DNA of 64,000 nt from Plazaster borealis (GCA_021014325.1 CM037472.1:8060001-8124000), one strand, 5' to 3'; positions 12,226 to 25,365 are shown, counted from the first letter of the stretch. Notes: generated by a model not told the origin, from the letters alone. Numbers and translations: made by a program.

Positions 12226-13201
12226 CAGTGTTGTATGACTCGAGTCCAGGACTCGGACTCGAGTCCGTCTCGAGTCACAATTTCGGTGACTCGGACTTGA
12301 CTCGAGTCACGTCTGCAAAAGACTCAGACTCGGACTCGGACTCGACTATCATGACTCGGACTTGTCCCCGAGGACTCGTGACTCGAGTCACGTATTTTCA
12401 CAAACAATACCTTTTTTAAATATTAAAAACAATTCCGATGATCCGATTGTCATTCCCGGAGTGCACATGGAGGAATATTAACGTCTAGCACAAGAAATAA
12501 GTACACTGTCGTATGGTGTTGCAAGTTATATATGTTCGTGATTGTTTTGTAGATGGCCATGTACATACAGCGCGTGCATGTTTGATTCGTATGTTCAAAA
12601 CGCATAACAACACTGGGATGCACGACACCAATATTAATGCTGGTATTCTGTCAACGTTAACACCATAGCCACTGCTTGTGCTTGATGCATATTACCAGGG
12701 AAATGGCATGTCTGGTACCTGTAAAACACAGCCTGCATATTGCACTGTGATGGCTGTGTGTTGTTTGCACCAGTTTCTACACATGGTCGACACACGTCAC
12801 AGACACACACACACGACGTCAAGTTTGGTCACGTCACTAGTAAAAAGTAGTACAACATTTTTTAACTCATGGCATCTGCCGTTCCGCCCCGTATTGTTTC
12901 TTTGGTTATACCATGGAGGTAGTACCTCCATGGTTATACCAACTTATACAAAAACTTTAACAGAACTTTGTTCAAATTAAATGTGTTTTATTTTTTTCAT
13001 TTCCAAATCTTATTTTACGACATTTGGTTTGCAACCAATATTTTAACAAGTGACTCGTGACTCGGACTCGGACTCGGACCAAGTGACTCGGGACTCGGAC
13101 TCGGACTCGGACCAAGTGACTCGGGACTCGGACTCGGACTCGACCCAAGTGACTTGAGACTCGGACTCGGACTCGACACAGGTGACTCGACTACAACACT
13201 G
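12226..13201. mobile_element. non-autonomous hAT-like DNA transposon with 8-bp target duplication
   Basis: The element is 976 bp. Its ends are inverted: CAGTGTTGTA at 12226-12235 and its complement at 13192-13201. It is flanked by perfect 8-bp direct repeats ATTTTCAG at 12218-12225 and 13202-13209. CAGTG-type termini with 8-bp duplications are the signature of the hAT superfamily (family knowledge). Both subterminal regions are packed with GACTCGGACTCG-type repeats in inverted orientation, typical of transposase-binding subterminal arrays. No transposase frame is present, so it would need one in trans. The centre holds a perfect 11-bp palindrome at 12911-12933. The intact duplication suggests a fairly recent insertion. 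Confidence 0.93.
12911..12933. repeat. perfect 11-bp palindrome inside the hAT-like element
   Basis: CCATGGAGGTA, one G, then TACCTCCATGG. The arm shares ATGGAGGTA with the hairpin at 59784-59812, and CCTCCATGG with 29203-29218. Confidence 0.9.
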
Positions 13202-13980
13202 ATTTTCAGGACCAGTACCATGTAGCTTGTGTTTCACTAGTCTGTCTGCTTTTTTGCTGATCCATATTGTATACAGTGACCTATCCAGTCAGACCACTTG
13301 GAAATCAATTTAACTGGTCCTCAGGAGTTTTAACTAGCATTTGACCAGGACATGTTTCTGGCTTTACGTGTAAAATTCAGCAGTTGCATTCAAACATGTT
13401 TTGAAATAGGGGTACCGTCAGCAAAATAAAAACAACATCCAAGTTTTAGCCAGGAAGGAATGTAACTTGGAAACAAAGGTTGAGGAAATAAGTCTTGGCC
13501 TTTATAGTCCAGGAATGTGTGGCAGCCTAGAAGTACAATGTACATATACATGGCCTAGCACGGGCAGGCAAAGCAACGAGTGCCTTTACTAACTCTTAAA
13601 AACAGCCTTGTTTTTCTTTACTTTTTTTCACCAAATACTATGCATAATTCATTAATTAGTCTTTGTTGTGTTTACTAGTAGGAATGTAAAATTAATTGCA
13701 TCTCTTTAAGGTACTCAAAGGTTGCGTCTATTGGTTGGTCCACATAATCTGCATACTTGCATAATTTATAGGTTGAATGAATAGTTCATGTTTATTTGCA
13801 AGTCAGTCGAGTCGCTTGTGGCTTCCCACTTCTTGTTGGTCTTTTTGTGCCAAGTGTGATGCTCACCTGGACTAAACAATCATTTGGTTTGCAGAACACA
13901 CATGCAAACCAAATCACTGTCCAAAACTGCCTGCATGACCTTTCCAAATTGGTACTTTTTTCAAACAAACACCAATCATT

Positions 13981-14009
13981 CCCACCCCACCCCACCCCAC
14001 CCCACCCCA
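13981..14009 (+). repeat. (CCCCA)n microsatellite
   Basis: About six near-perfect 5-bp units. Confidence 0.95.
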
Positions 14010-14261
14010 CAATCCTGTTGTGTAATCTCTACTAATCAAGTTTCTAGATGGTGGTATTTGTAACCCTAATTGACTTCACAGGTTGAGTCTGATGGACCAT
14101 GTAGACAGTATTTGTTGGACCACTGCTCCCTGCGGCCTTATAATAACACCCCGCTGGACAAAAATGTCCAGCAACATACAGTACATATATTTTATTTTGG
14201 TTCATTGCTTACATCTACACTAGTGTGATAAGCAGTGTACTCAGTGGAGTCCTGCAACTTT

Positions 14262-14332
14262 AGGTGGGATTCAAACCCATGACCCCTTCAATCTAAAACC
14301 ACTGACCTTGCCCAGTGATGACCAGGGATCTA
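14262..14332 (-). repeat. tRNA-derived SINE-like fragment
   Basis: The minus strand carries a B-box-like GGTTTGAATCC (complement of 14268-14278) preceded by a degenerate A-box region. The flanks match the arrangement at 25405-25470 and 51012-51102. It is not a foldable tRNA gene. Confidence 0.5.
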
Positions 14333-14334
14333 TT

Positions 14335-14508
14335 TCATAGAGCTGCGAAAGCACAAAAACAATCATGCATACCAGATTTAGTTTACCAGCCAAAATAGCA
14401 ACTAGTGTGTACCATTTGTGACTGTGGTTTGCTCATTTTTGCTTTGCAGAAAATTTGTTAAGCACTATTTTCTGCTTAAGTACATTGTAGCTCTATGAAA
14501 TTGGGCCC
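14335..14508. repeat. family B MITE
   Basis: The left end, AGGGATCTATTTCATAGAGC, pairs with the right end, GGGCCCAATTTCATAGAGC, read from 14508. It has the same organisation as 11455-11630. Confidence 0.7.
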
Positions 14509-17379
14509 AGAGCCCAGTTCAATCCTATGGATTTTTCCTGCAAGACTCGAAAAGCACTGACTTTAAAGTCGCATATCGATATAGGGCTAAAACAAAATCA
14601 AAATAGTATCCTTTATCGTGATGCAATTATTACATCAATTCAAACATAGTTACCTATTAAAAACGCAGTAAAGATTTGATTATTATCAGTAAAATACGTT
14701 TTAATTTTTAATCTGAAAGCCTACAAATGTACTGATGTTAACTTTCACCAAGGCTTATATTTAATTTGCCCAGCACCAAAAACTCTTGCTGAGCAGAAAC
14801 AGATAACCAGCCAAACTACCATTGTTATGTGTACTGTTTGGGAATGGTTCCCTGCATATCTTCTGTTTAACAGCTGTATGAAATTAGGCCCTCCTTTTCT
14901 TCCCAATTTCTAATCAACAGTGAATTTGACAAGCATTTTGTTTAAACTAGCAGCCGTGAAGTTGGGCTCCTCATAATGTGGGTGTGCTCAACAATTCTTA
15001 CTGAGTTGTGCATGAGTCTAATAAAAGTGTATTCTCTGCCAACAATGTTGACAATCTTATTGGTTAGTCATTATGTAACAGTGCATGCACATAGGTTTCA
15101 CTACTTCCAGCTCTAAAACTGGCATTATATGTACATCTGTGTGTAATTTTCATATTTGAAATGCAATTATTATGACAGAAACCAAGACCTTGAATCTTTG
15201 CAAGGCATACATGTACTGTACATGTAAAAGCCAAGTCCAAAAAACTATTTTGTCCATGATGTAGATCCTCAAAGAAAGTAAAGCTCATCATTGTACTTCC
15301 TACGGACTTTCGGTAATCATTGGACTTGTCCACAGTAGGCATGACTGACAGTGGAATTACAAATGTATGTCAAACTTTTGAATAGGATTGCCAACATTTT
15401 CATGTACACATAAAATAAATATCCTCATAATCCAATATGTCACCACACTGGAATAAACAAAATCAAATTAATGTAGATCCATCTCAATGTTGCATGCCTT
15501 AGTGTGAATACAGGGATTGTAACATGTAATGCTTAACTTACCATTCAAACTAAATCAATACTCCACCATGCAATGCCACAGATCACATTATACAAGTTAA
15601 CCACCAACTTGTTTTTAGTGGACTTCAGATAATTTTAAAAGTCACATTATAAAGAAAAAAATTTATTCATCATTTTCAAATTTAGGTTTTAGGTTTCAAT
15701 GGATAGCAAGGAAGTTTTGCTTGTGTGAGTGTGTTTAACATTGCTGAGCATTCTTTGCTTACACAGCTAGCGCGGATATTTGAAGCTGACCATAAGCAGT
15801 GACTGAGTGTAGAGTTCTGCTGTCAGCAGAGCCATGCAATAGGGCCCAGGTCTAAATGGACAGTTCTCAGAGCCTTATGTGACAGTCAGACATTTCCATT
15901 TTCCAGATACCTATTAGCAAGTTAAAGTCACACAATTGGCCCAATCCATTCATGCCTCAAACATAGTTTTCTGCTTACCAGTTCCAAGAAGGCATAACCT
16001 CAACTTCTACCATCCCATCAGACTTATTTCTGTCTTGCCCTGATGGATGCTCCGATACAGATACACAGATACACACGGTAAATTCGCAGATATTAATCAA
16101 CAAAACAGATTCTTTGAGAGAACAGTGTGCATCAATACAGACAGTGGAAATATTTCCTAGGATATCCGATAACTTCCAATGTATGGATATCAAATCCAAT
16201 CTACATACACAGATGCTTCCCCTCCAAGCAATCTCTAAATCATCCCTGCATTCTCACCAAGACATCATGCTCCCAGACGAATAATTCACATCTATTTTTA
16301 AACTTCCAGGTATGATTGGTTGGTGAGAATTCTAGGTATAAAAAATCCTGAGTGTTACGTGCTGCCTGGCGTGTGTCAGTTTTCTGATGGCTTATTTTCA
16401 TTGGTTTCCTTGTGGCATTCGTTCACATGAGTTGACCCACATTCCTGGAATACATAACTTGTTCCGAGGGTAATAGCTGGTACCACAACTTTGATGAATT
16501 GACTGTAGAGAAAGTCAAGCCATATCTATACATCATAAATGTATGGAGCTTCCTCATAAAAACAGATTTGTAGCCAACAATAATTACTTACAGAGTACAG
16601 GATTGGTAAAAATTGTTCTGAATAATTTATTAGTTTCACTCATTTACTGATTATAGTATAAGTCCAAACTGGTACCTGAATCCTCCAGAGAAGTATTTCC
16701 ATTTGAAATAATAAAAAAGTTGACAAAATAGTTTAGCATTTGAAGGCCCTTAAAATAACCATTGCTTATTTTGGTTGTCACAGTTGAAATAAGCATGTTT
16801 ATAAAAATGCACAAAATTCCCGACAAATTGTAAACTGTTTTTCATTGTTTTCATTGAAATGTGGCTTCCTAATTTGATCAAATTTCTCAGGTTTATGGTT
16901 GGATGATTCGTTTACTGAAAACTTGGATAGGGTTTAATGTAATCCTGTGAAAGCAAGTTCAAAGCGTCCATTTGAGCATCAATTTGACGACTTTGGCAAT
17001 ATAAGATTTTTAGGTGTTCGGGCAACAGCAGAACACCTATTGTTATTATCTTACTTTTTTAAATATGTATTAACAGGCCCTGAACAAAGATGGTTTTTGG
17101 ATAATAAATTATTCTTTTAACTTGTCTGCAAGGGATTTCGTTTTTGTATAAGGAAACATATCCCTTGAACTTTCTGCATGTCGCATTTCAGACATTTGAA
17201 AACATTATTATGATTACCTTAAGGTAAAACACACACACACAGCCACACACATACTGGAAGTAAAATGTAAGGAGGTCTGTTTAGTTGGAAGAACAACCTA
17301 TACATGCATTTATTGATCTGAACCAAATATTTCAAGTTTATTTCATACAAATCTCTAAAAAGCCCAACTCCTTCAATGT
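14509..17379. other. intergenic, no supported gene
   Basis: The minus-strand frame 15975-16199 ends at a plausible donor (CTG then GTAAGCAG) but has no recognisable domain or clear acceptor, so I do not call it. A 9-bp stem (TAGGTGTTC / GAACACCTA) lies at 17011-17039. A CA microsatellite is near 17228. Confidence 0.3.
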
Positions 17380-17650
17380 CCACTTTGCCGAAGTGAAGGA
17401 ATTGGAAGGACTTGGGCTATCAGGGCATTGCAGCAAAGAAGGATCCAGAAGGATTTGGGCCATCATGGGTTTCTGCTGTGAGAGGATTAAGAAGGAATTG
17501 ATCTATCTGGCTATTTTTGACACAAGAGGAAATAGAATGATTTGGGCCGTATGCAGCTTGGTCAATGTGGAATCGGAAAGATATGGGCTGTTGGTATAGG
17601 AATGTGATGATGAAGCCTGTCAGGGTAGGATTTGGACCATTAGTAATATT
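17380..17650 (+). repeat. degenerate tandem repeat, GGATTTGGGCCAT type
   Basis: The core GGATTTGGGC or a close variant recurs roughly every 45-60 bp. The same core appears, reversed and better preserved, at 32160-32400. The open frame 17285-17599 runs through these units and is their by-product. Confidence 0.6.
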
Positions 17651-19142
17651 GAGTAAAACCAGGAAGACTTAGAAAAGTTTGTGCCCATTGAGCTTTTAAC
17701 TCTCTACTTCTGAAGGATTTATGAGGATTATGGCTATGTGTTAGAAAACGAGCCTAGTCTGTTAGGGTTTACACTCCTAGGTTAAGATTTATATGATCCA
17801 AGCCCAGTTTCATAATCCAACTCTGTTTTGCTTCAAAACAAAACAACTGGGTAGGTTTACAGGTAGCAACTGAGTAACATCTTTTAGGGGGACGAACTGT
17901 TGGTTCTGAGAACTCTGGGGTTCAGATATAGTCAAGTCTCTACTTGAGACTCCACTATATCTACTCAGTCTTGCTTCCTACAACATGCAAAGCTTTAAAT
18001 CTTACCACCAAATCTGATTTGAAAAATATTGCTCATCATAAACTATGTTGCAAACTGAAATTGTATTAAATGTTTATTGGTTCCCTGATAATTGCTGCTT
18101 TGTAAATAATTTGTTTCTAGTAATTTTTCTACTTAGCATTTCATGAAATCAGGCACAGCAAGTTAATAAGCATACAAATTTGCAAATCACAGAAACAGGG
18201 CCCAAAAGCTGCTAAGCTAAAAAAACTAGTTTACAAAACTTAGTTGCCAAGCTTAGAGTATCAGTCACATTTAATATACATGAGATGATGTTCTGACTGG
18301 TGCTCATCAAACTTGTTTGCTAAACAGCTTTATGAAACTGGGCTCATCAGGTTATCATCCAAAATACCATCCCCCTTGGTAACCCATGTCTCATAATTGA
18401 GTCCCAGCTAGTTTTTGTTGCTTAGCAGTTTGATGAAAATGTGCTTATCCTTACCTCCCATGTATAACATTGTTAAATCCGGGCTGGACAATGTACAAGT
18501 CCACACATTTTCAGATAGACATGCAAAGGCTAAACAGGCAACTGCAGCAGTAGGATCAAATCTAGACATCTGTCAATATTATTGATATAACAACTAAATA
18601 TAGTTAACATTAGTGAGTCACCTGAAAAACATTGACAATTCTGTGCCATATGCCTCATTTAAAGGTAAAGTCTAGACGTGTTTTCGGTGCACGAGTAAAT
18701 TACATTTTATAGTTTTTAATTAGCACACCATTTTAGACGTTGCCGACCTGTGAACATTTCATCAAATCTGGTGGTCATGATTAAGTAAAACCAATGAAAA
18801 ATATTTCGGTGCATGTTCATATCAAATGTATTTTTATTGAAGCAATTAAAATAGGCAATGGTGATGGGGGGGGGGTCTTTAAATGCTATTGTTTCAACTT
18901 GGACATTACTTCAGTTGCACATATTTCTCTTTAGGTTTGCTACTGGTATGAACTTTATATTTTTTCAATAATTACACATTCTTTACTTAATCTTTAATTT
19001 TATCCATAAAGTGAGATCTGCTGTATGAACAAATAAAAAAACAATAAATAGATAAAGGAAAGGCTGGAAGCCTTTTAATTCTATCATCAGTATTTGTCAC
19101 CTAATTTGAATTACTTTAAAACATTGTTTGGCGAGTTACATG
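17651..19142. other. intergenic, no gene seen
   Basis: It holds fragments resembling family B ends (GGGCCC, TTTCATAA) near 17810 and 18340, and a G run at 18866. No exon is supported. Confidence 0.3.
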
Positions 19143-19413
19143 TCGTCGGCTCAGAACTATAAGGTCCTTAAGTTACGTAATGGACAAAATGTCGTTAACA
19201 AAATAAATTTAAAAGGTCTAAAAAAGAGTAAATAAAATATAAAAATCAAAAATTTAATGTTTTGTCATGAATTCTAAGCATAGGTTTCATAATGAAACAT
19301 TAATTTTTGATTTTAATATTTTATTTACTCTTTTTTAGACCTTTTAAATTTATTTTGTTAACGACCTTTTGTCCATTACGTAACTTAAGGACCTTATAGT
19401 TCTGAGCCGACGA
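19143..19413. repeat. long foldback (MITE-like), arms about 118 bp
   Basis: The left arm from CGTCGGCTCAGAACTATAAG (19144) is inverted almost perfectly up to 19412. Only a few mismatches are visible over about 118 bp, and the loop is about 30 nt (near 19261-19290). Such a near-perfect arm pair implies a young insertion or strong conversion between arms. No coding capacity. Confidence 0.93.
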
Positions 19414-22400
19414 TGTACATGTATGTATCTGCATTCCTGTGTATTATTTTAGCAGATTACATTTAATATTCAAAGACCTAATAAAATGAAAACATAGGTA
19501 GGATCAATAAATTAATTGTCGAAGGGCAAAAATGAGATGTATTGATCAAGAATCGGTCAGCAAAAATGTCATCTATGTAATGCATTATATCAATCCTAAC
19601 ATAGCGTCAATATATGGATATTTAGTTTATCAGGTATTACTATGGTTAGGTTGCTTTTGTTAGGGTCCTTTGACGTTTTTGTGATATTATTGTTCTTTTC
19701 TGACTTGCAGTTCATTGCTGTTTGTTCAATGTCTGGTCAATCAGATAAGATTGTTTGGAAACAACACAAGTCGTCAGGGTTGACTTTGAAATGTTTCTTT
19801 CAATAGCCAGTAGTTACATGTAGTCTGTAGTTTCACTAGTCTGAACAAATGTTTGACCAACAATTCTTACAAATCATCATTGCTTACTTTTAATATGGAA
19901 ATAGGATGAATGGCAGGCTTTGTCTACTATAAAGTTAACTAAATTTTGTACTCATCATTCCAACTGCCACAGCCTATCACCCCCAGGAAAAACAATTGTA
20001 AAAAGGTGTTTGAAAATGAAAACAAACATTATGTTATCCTGTTCTTATAAATAAAACAACTTTTAAATTAATTATCTTGGACCTATAATTTATTGTCAGT
20101 GTAGAAAAAAGATAAGTTTGTAGACCTTACTTGCGTGCATCAAATGACTTTCTATTTACAATCTACACCAGTCAGATGTAAACCATCATCTCCTTTTACA
20201 TCATCTAACTTGAGGTTTGGATGCAATGTCAGATTTGGTTACAGGATTCATGAATGGCCATCTTGCAAAGGTCAGGACCCAATTTCATATTCATAGTAGA
20301 GCTGTAAATATTGTTTTACAAGTTAGCAGTAGAATACAAAACAATCAACATGTTACCGACTGGTCCAGGTGTACATATTTTTGTCTCTTAAGTTTTGTAC
20401 TTCAAATTTTTACTTAATTGTTCAACACTTGCTCCTAATGTTGATTACTTTCTTACAAAATGCTTTATCTATTATTATTTATTTATTCATTTTATTTATT
20501 ACATCTCTGCAGTTGATTACTTTTTACTTGAATGATTGCTTCAATATCAATCATTAAATGCTCATTTGGATTCTAATTTTAAGTGGTCTTTCTAGTATTT
20601 TTATGGGGTTGTTTCTTCATTGCTATCTGGCCTATATCTTGTTAAATGAACATTAGAAGAGCTTTAACGTTCATATGCTTTATACAAAAAAAGCCCCAAC
20701 AATTTTTCTATTTGGAGAAAATTTGCCGTCCAAATTGTGAATTCTGTTTCAGACTGAAACATACGATCAAGAACAAAACAAAAGCAAAATGTACAGTTGT
20801 TCCAGAAATAAAGCCAATACTACAAGTAATGTACATTTTGTATCATGACAATTACAAAATAATGACAATGTAAAAAAAAGACATACATTGTAAACACCGA
20901 TTTTGATTGTACAACAAGTACAACAAAACTTTTTAATGTGGAAAAACATGTAGATAAAATACAATTTGCAAAGAGACAAACAAAACTACTTGAAGGACAC
21001 AAAACACTATGATGGTAGATTGTTTTCTTTGTTTTATAATAGGTTCCTAGATACCTGTAGGTTATTGCTATGCTGAAAACAGTTTCCTTCACTTTCTGTT
21101 TGATTTTCAACAGAAATATGGCTGCCAAGGCACACATAAAATGTACATCAGTAGCATATCCAGGATTTTAAACCGGGGAGGAAAGACAGTATGCTTTCCC
21201 TCACTTTAACAAGGGGAATGTTGTTAATATCGGACAACAAAGTTGTGACAGAGTATTATGCATTAAAAGCAGTGTCAGTTCTAATTTATAATTGGATAAA
21301 TTTTGATGAACTAGAGGGTGACATGTGGATGTTCGTTTGAATGATACTTGTGTTTTTAAGCAACAAACTTAGTTGATTCTCTTCACTTAGGAGTTAACAG
21401 GTACCTGTGAGTGTAGATCTAGTTCTTGTAGCTGCATACTCCACAGAGAGCTGAGATGGTTTAAGCATAATAGTGTTAAGGAATGAAGTAAATGGCCCAT
21501 TTACTGGGGTAATCATTTTCATGCAGCATTGGTGGACAGTGATGCAATTAAGCTTCCTTTGTTATTATTACTAGACACCAACTATGAAACAACTATACAG
21601 GTGTACTTACAGGACAACTTACAATTATGATGTTTTACAATTTTTAACAACACCAAAGTTGCTCCATCTCCCCCCTTCCCCTACCCTGGATATGCCACTG
21701 AAAACATGAAGCTCATCCACAAAGCAACTCATCATCAAGATTCTTATGTTAAAAAAACAATTAAATTAGCAACACATGGGGGGCCTCTTAGTAATATTCC
21801 CTAACGGGACCTACAGCAGGAAGTCTGCCCACTATAATTAATAAAATAATAGGTTGTATACATTTCTCACCTTGTATCCATGCTCCAGTCAGCTTCAATT
21901 ATGTTTCCTAGTGCAGTGCACAGCATCAATGCACAACATCAATACTGCCTGGGACTCATCTCTCTCCCTCTCTCTCTCTCTGGATTCCAAAGGTTATTGC
22001 CAAGTTTTCTAAATGCCAAGCCAGCCTGGCCTATTACTGAACTTCTCTTGCTGAGAAAATAAATAAAAAGGTCCACAAGGATCTCAATTACGCACAGTTC
22101 GCTTTTGTTTACAATACACTTACAGTGAATGTTTACTCATTGTCTGCTATGTTACTACTTTTTGAAAGACTTTTGAAAAGATTTTTTTTCACTGTAGAAT
22201 ATTCAGAACATCCAGCACTGTTTGGTTAAAAAAAAATCTATATTTGACTTTTCTGGCAGTGTCAGAAAGGCAACATGGCTCTATTCATTCACTTGGACTT
22301 AATAGCACATGCACAGAATCCCTGATAAAGAAATATTTGTTTTCCAGTAAGCATGATTATTATTTTTAAATATCTCAATTTCTCAAAAACTTGATAGCAT

Positions 22401-22539
22401 AATTTGGTTTTATGGTGTGTTTGTTGAAAGCTAACCCTACATCTCTCCATGACATTTTGCCTGTAAATTTGAAACCATTCAATCAACTGCATGGGTTGCA
22501 TATGGTGGCACAACTGTGCAGTGCACTATCCGTGTACAT
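19414..22539. other. intergenic, no gene seen
   Basis: AT-rich. Frames at 20217-21137 are hydrophobic and low-complexity by base composition, with no splice support. A CT-rich microsatellite lies near 21960-21985. Confidence 0.3.
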
Positions 22540-22755
22540 GGGTGTGCTGTGTAGATGCATTCACCATTATATATTGCAGGCTGGCATGGTGCATTTATCA
22601 TTCAAAACCACAGTGGATGATATTGAATGGTCAGACAGTAGGAGGGTTGACTGTGTAATATGCATGCATCACATGATATTATACTACAGGCTGCATCGTT
22701 TATCATTGAAAACCACGGTGGTTGTATTGAATTGACAGACAGTAGGAGGGTTGAA
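22540..22755 (-). repeat. dispersed repeat family A, copy 2
   Basis: It carries, reversed, the motifs of 2936-3187: CATTCACCA, TATCATTCAAAACCAC and AATGGTCAGACAGTAGGAGG, repeated about twice. Confidence 0.65.
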
Positions 22756-23073
22756 GGATTGGATTACCCAAACCAAAAGTCAACATACCTTAAAGTCCCA
22801 TCATTTTTGTGCTTGACTTGAGAGTTCATTGAGGCTTGCCCTCAAGGACATGAGACTTGACTAAGGAACTATCTCTTCATAAACAGAGTTCAAAAAGAAA
22901 ATTAAAATGCCATTAAATAAATAAACTTAAGTCTATAACTATGCCATTGGTTCTGCCGGCAGTGAACTGTTTATGTTATATTCCTCCTCACAAAAATCAA
23001 GTTGTGGTTGCATTTGATGGTAATTTGGTACATCAGTTAAATGTTATATTTGTGTCCTTTCTGTTATCTACAG

Positions 23074-23101
23074 ATTAACACCAGGAGAAGCTGTTCAGAA
23101 G
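23074..23101 (+). other. possible 28-nt micro-exon A (speculative)
   Basis: Flanked by acceptor TTATCTACAG and donor GTAAGAC. After one base it reads LTPGEAVQK. It joins in phase to 24657-24685. No initiating exon was found, and such short spliced segments arise by chance, so this is a lead only. Confidence 0.2.
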
Positions 23102-23327
23102 GTAAGACAATATCTCAGCCAGACATTTATGTCTGCCTTGGAATGTTGAAAGACAGATGATGATCCTTATCCACCACATGGGGAACACATTTAAAAAGAA
23201 ACCATGTGACAACAACATCCATTTTGGGAGTTTAATGCATTGGAGAAATATTTCAACAAATCATTGTGTTGATGAATGAGCGCATTAATCAATCATACTG
23301 ATAGCGGATTCTTAATGGAAGTCATTT

Positions 23328-23615
23328 GACCAATCCTACTCCAAGCCTTGACCAATCACAGCAGCAGCTGAATCTTGGAGCCATTTGACCAATCACAGTC
23401 CAAGCTTGGCGATGCACCTGGGACTCTTGACCAATCACAACCACAGCTGAATCTTGAAGCCATTTGACCAATCCTACTCCAAGCCTTGACCAATCACAGC
23501 CACAGCTGAATCTTGGAGCCATTTGACCAATCACAGTCCAAGCTTGGCGATGCACCTGGGACTCTTGACCAATCACAGCCACAGCTGAATATTGAAGCCA
23601 TTTGACCAATCACAC
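23328..23615 (+). repeat. tandem repeat (138-bp unit, about 2.1 copies) with nine GACCAATC boxes
   Basis: The unit start, GACCAATCCTACTCCAAGCC, is at 23328 and again at 23466, so the period is 138 bp. GACCAATC occurs nine times, usually followed by ACA, as in a CCAAT box. Within a unit the boxes are spaced by tens of bases. The minus-strand frame over this block is an artefact of the repeat. Confidence 0.9.
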
Positions 23616-24656
23616 TTACTTTTTTCAGTGGAAGCCATTCTTCCCCAATTACACCTTGTTCAGTTTAAAAACAAAGAATTGGATTGATAATTATCAAAGA
23701 AAATAATGATTATATAGTTTCAATTTAAAAGCTCACTGGTTTATGAAGATTATACCATTATAAATCCTCTTCTGACAAGTTTTAAATACTGTCAAAGTCA
23801 AGAAAATACCCTTTGAAGAACCCACTCACAAATCACTCTTGCTTTTTTTTCAATTTCCACACTGAAAGTAAGCCTAATTTACGAACGCACACAAACAGTG
23901 AAACGCTTTTAATTGCTGTCACTAAAACATGACCACAGAATTTGATGAATTTTTCACTGCGTGGTTGTATGGTGTGCTTACTGAAACTAGAGGAGGGAAT
24001 TGATTTACTTTTCAATGACAATGATGTAGTATCCCTTTGATTTGTTAAGCATACCTGAAGAAAATGAATTTAGCATACTTGAATACCAATTGGAAAAGAG
24101 TTGTATATAAATATACAAGTTGTTCTTTTATGGCTTTTATTTTCTCTTAAAACCTAAGTAATGGTTAATTGTATAATCCAAGTTGTTCTGTTATGTGCGA
24201 AATTCCACAATGTTTTTTCCTGTTTTCTTACAATCCATAACAAGAAACAACCTTAAGAGTGAATTAGGCCCACACTTTGTGAGAGTTTTTGCTAATAATT
24301 AAATGCAATACCTTATCTTCTTGTCTAGCAATACAGGTATTTTTTAAGACAACTCTCCTTCTCCAGCCACCCTTCTTGATGCTCGTCACCAATGGGCCAA
24401 TGTCCACTTGCATATAGATTAAAATGCAATCATGTATCATTTCCAATCATGTATCATAAATGTAAATCAAATTTTAGACATTCTGTTTATGTTTTGGAAT
24501 TGCACATTATAGACAAGCTGTTCCTGTTGTATTAAGGTAACTTGTTAGGTATTTAGTTTCAGATTATACTAGCATCAATACAGTGTTATTATTATTCTCT
24601 TGTTGTCAATCTGATGTATTATATTGTGTATACCTTGTAATCCTTTTGTTGTGTAG
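23616..24656. other. intergenic, no gene seen
   Basis: AT-rich. Part of 23890-24050 resembles the family D pieces near 43010 and 45925 (phrase TGTGTTTATTGAAA and variants). Confidence 0.3.
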
Positions 24657-24685
24657 ATTGATGAAATAAACTATCATAAATTACA
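24657..24685 (+). other. possible 29-nt micro-exon B (speculative)
   Basis: Acceptor TTGTTGTGTAG and donor GTAAGTAT flank a segment reading IDEINYHKL plus two bases. It follows micro-exon A in phase, with no stop. Confidence 0.2.
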
Positions 24686-24984
24686 GTAAGTATCAAGATT
24701 TGTATATTCACATGTCCTTTTATGATTAAGTTAATGACTCTTTTATTGATGTATTGCATCAGAGAAAAATACAATGATGTTTGTTTTTCCTCTGTTCAAG
24801 ACCTTCTCATTTTGATTTGTCTAAATATTCTCCGCGAGAGAGCACTACCATCCACAAATCACTCTAAAAGGTCTTGCAACAAGACTAACTCTTAAACTGA
24901 TGTGTAATAATCACTTTTATAGTCGGTACTTGCTGAGTTTTGTGTAAAAATCAATAGGCAAATCAAATGATATTTGAACCCCTA

Positions 24985-25365
24985 CCAGTGACATAACTAA
25001 CCCTCCCACAATTGATGGCCATCACCACCCCCCCCCCAATTTGAAATCTGGACCTTTGAGATTAAAAATTTCCACAAAAAAATGTTACATTTAAAAAGAA
25101 ATTATGTGGTAATTTCAATGTTTTAAAACTTTTTTTCTATTTACGCATAATGGTTTTTGCTTCCCAGCAGATATTATTTTAAAAAAAGTAAATGGCATAA
25201 TAAGAGCGTTGAAAAAGGGGCTTGTTTCAGAATAATGCAAACGGAAACTACAGTTTTAACTGTCCTGAGAAGTGCCCCTCCTAGAAAAAATGGTACTCCC
25301 CTTGTGCCACCTAAAAATATACCGGGTACCTCGCTTTTTTTTGGGACCTCCCCCATTAGAACAAT
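24985..25365 (-). repeat. dispersed repeat family C, copy 1
   Basis: It shares, in inverted orientation, long stretches with 27040-27296 and 28345-28663, for example GGGGCTTGTTT next to a GGCATAA block. One edge resembles CAGTGACATAACTA, cognate to the TAGTTACGCCACTG edge of copy 3. Confidence 0.6.

Noticed and set aside
13015..13237. Ser/Pro- and Ser/Glu-repeat open frames
   Set aside because: They are translations of the GACTCGG subterminal array of the hAT-like element.
15975..16199. Possible minus-strand exon ending at a GTAAGCAG donor
   Set aside because: No matching acceptor, partner exon or domain was found.
23322..23609. 95-residue minus-strand open frame with repeated VIGQ
   Set aside because: It is an artefact of the 138-bp tandem repeat, whose unit length is a multiple of three.
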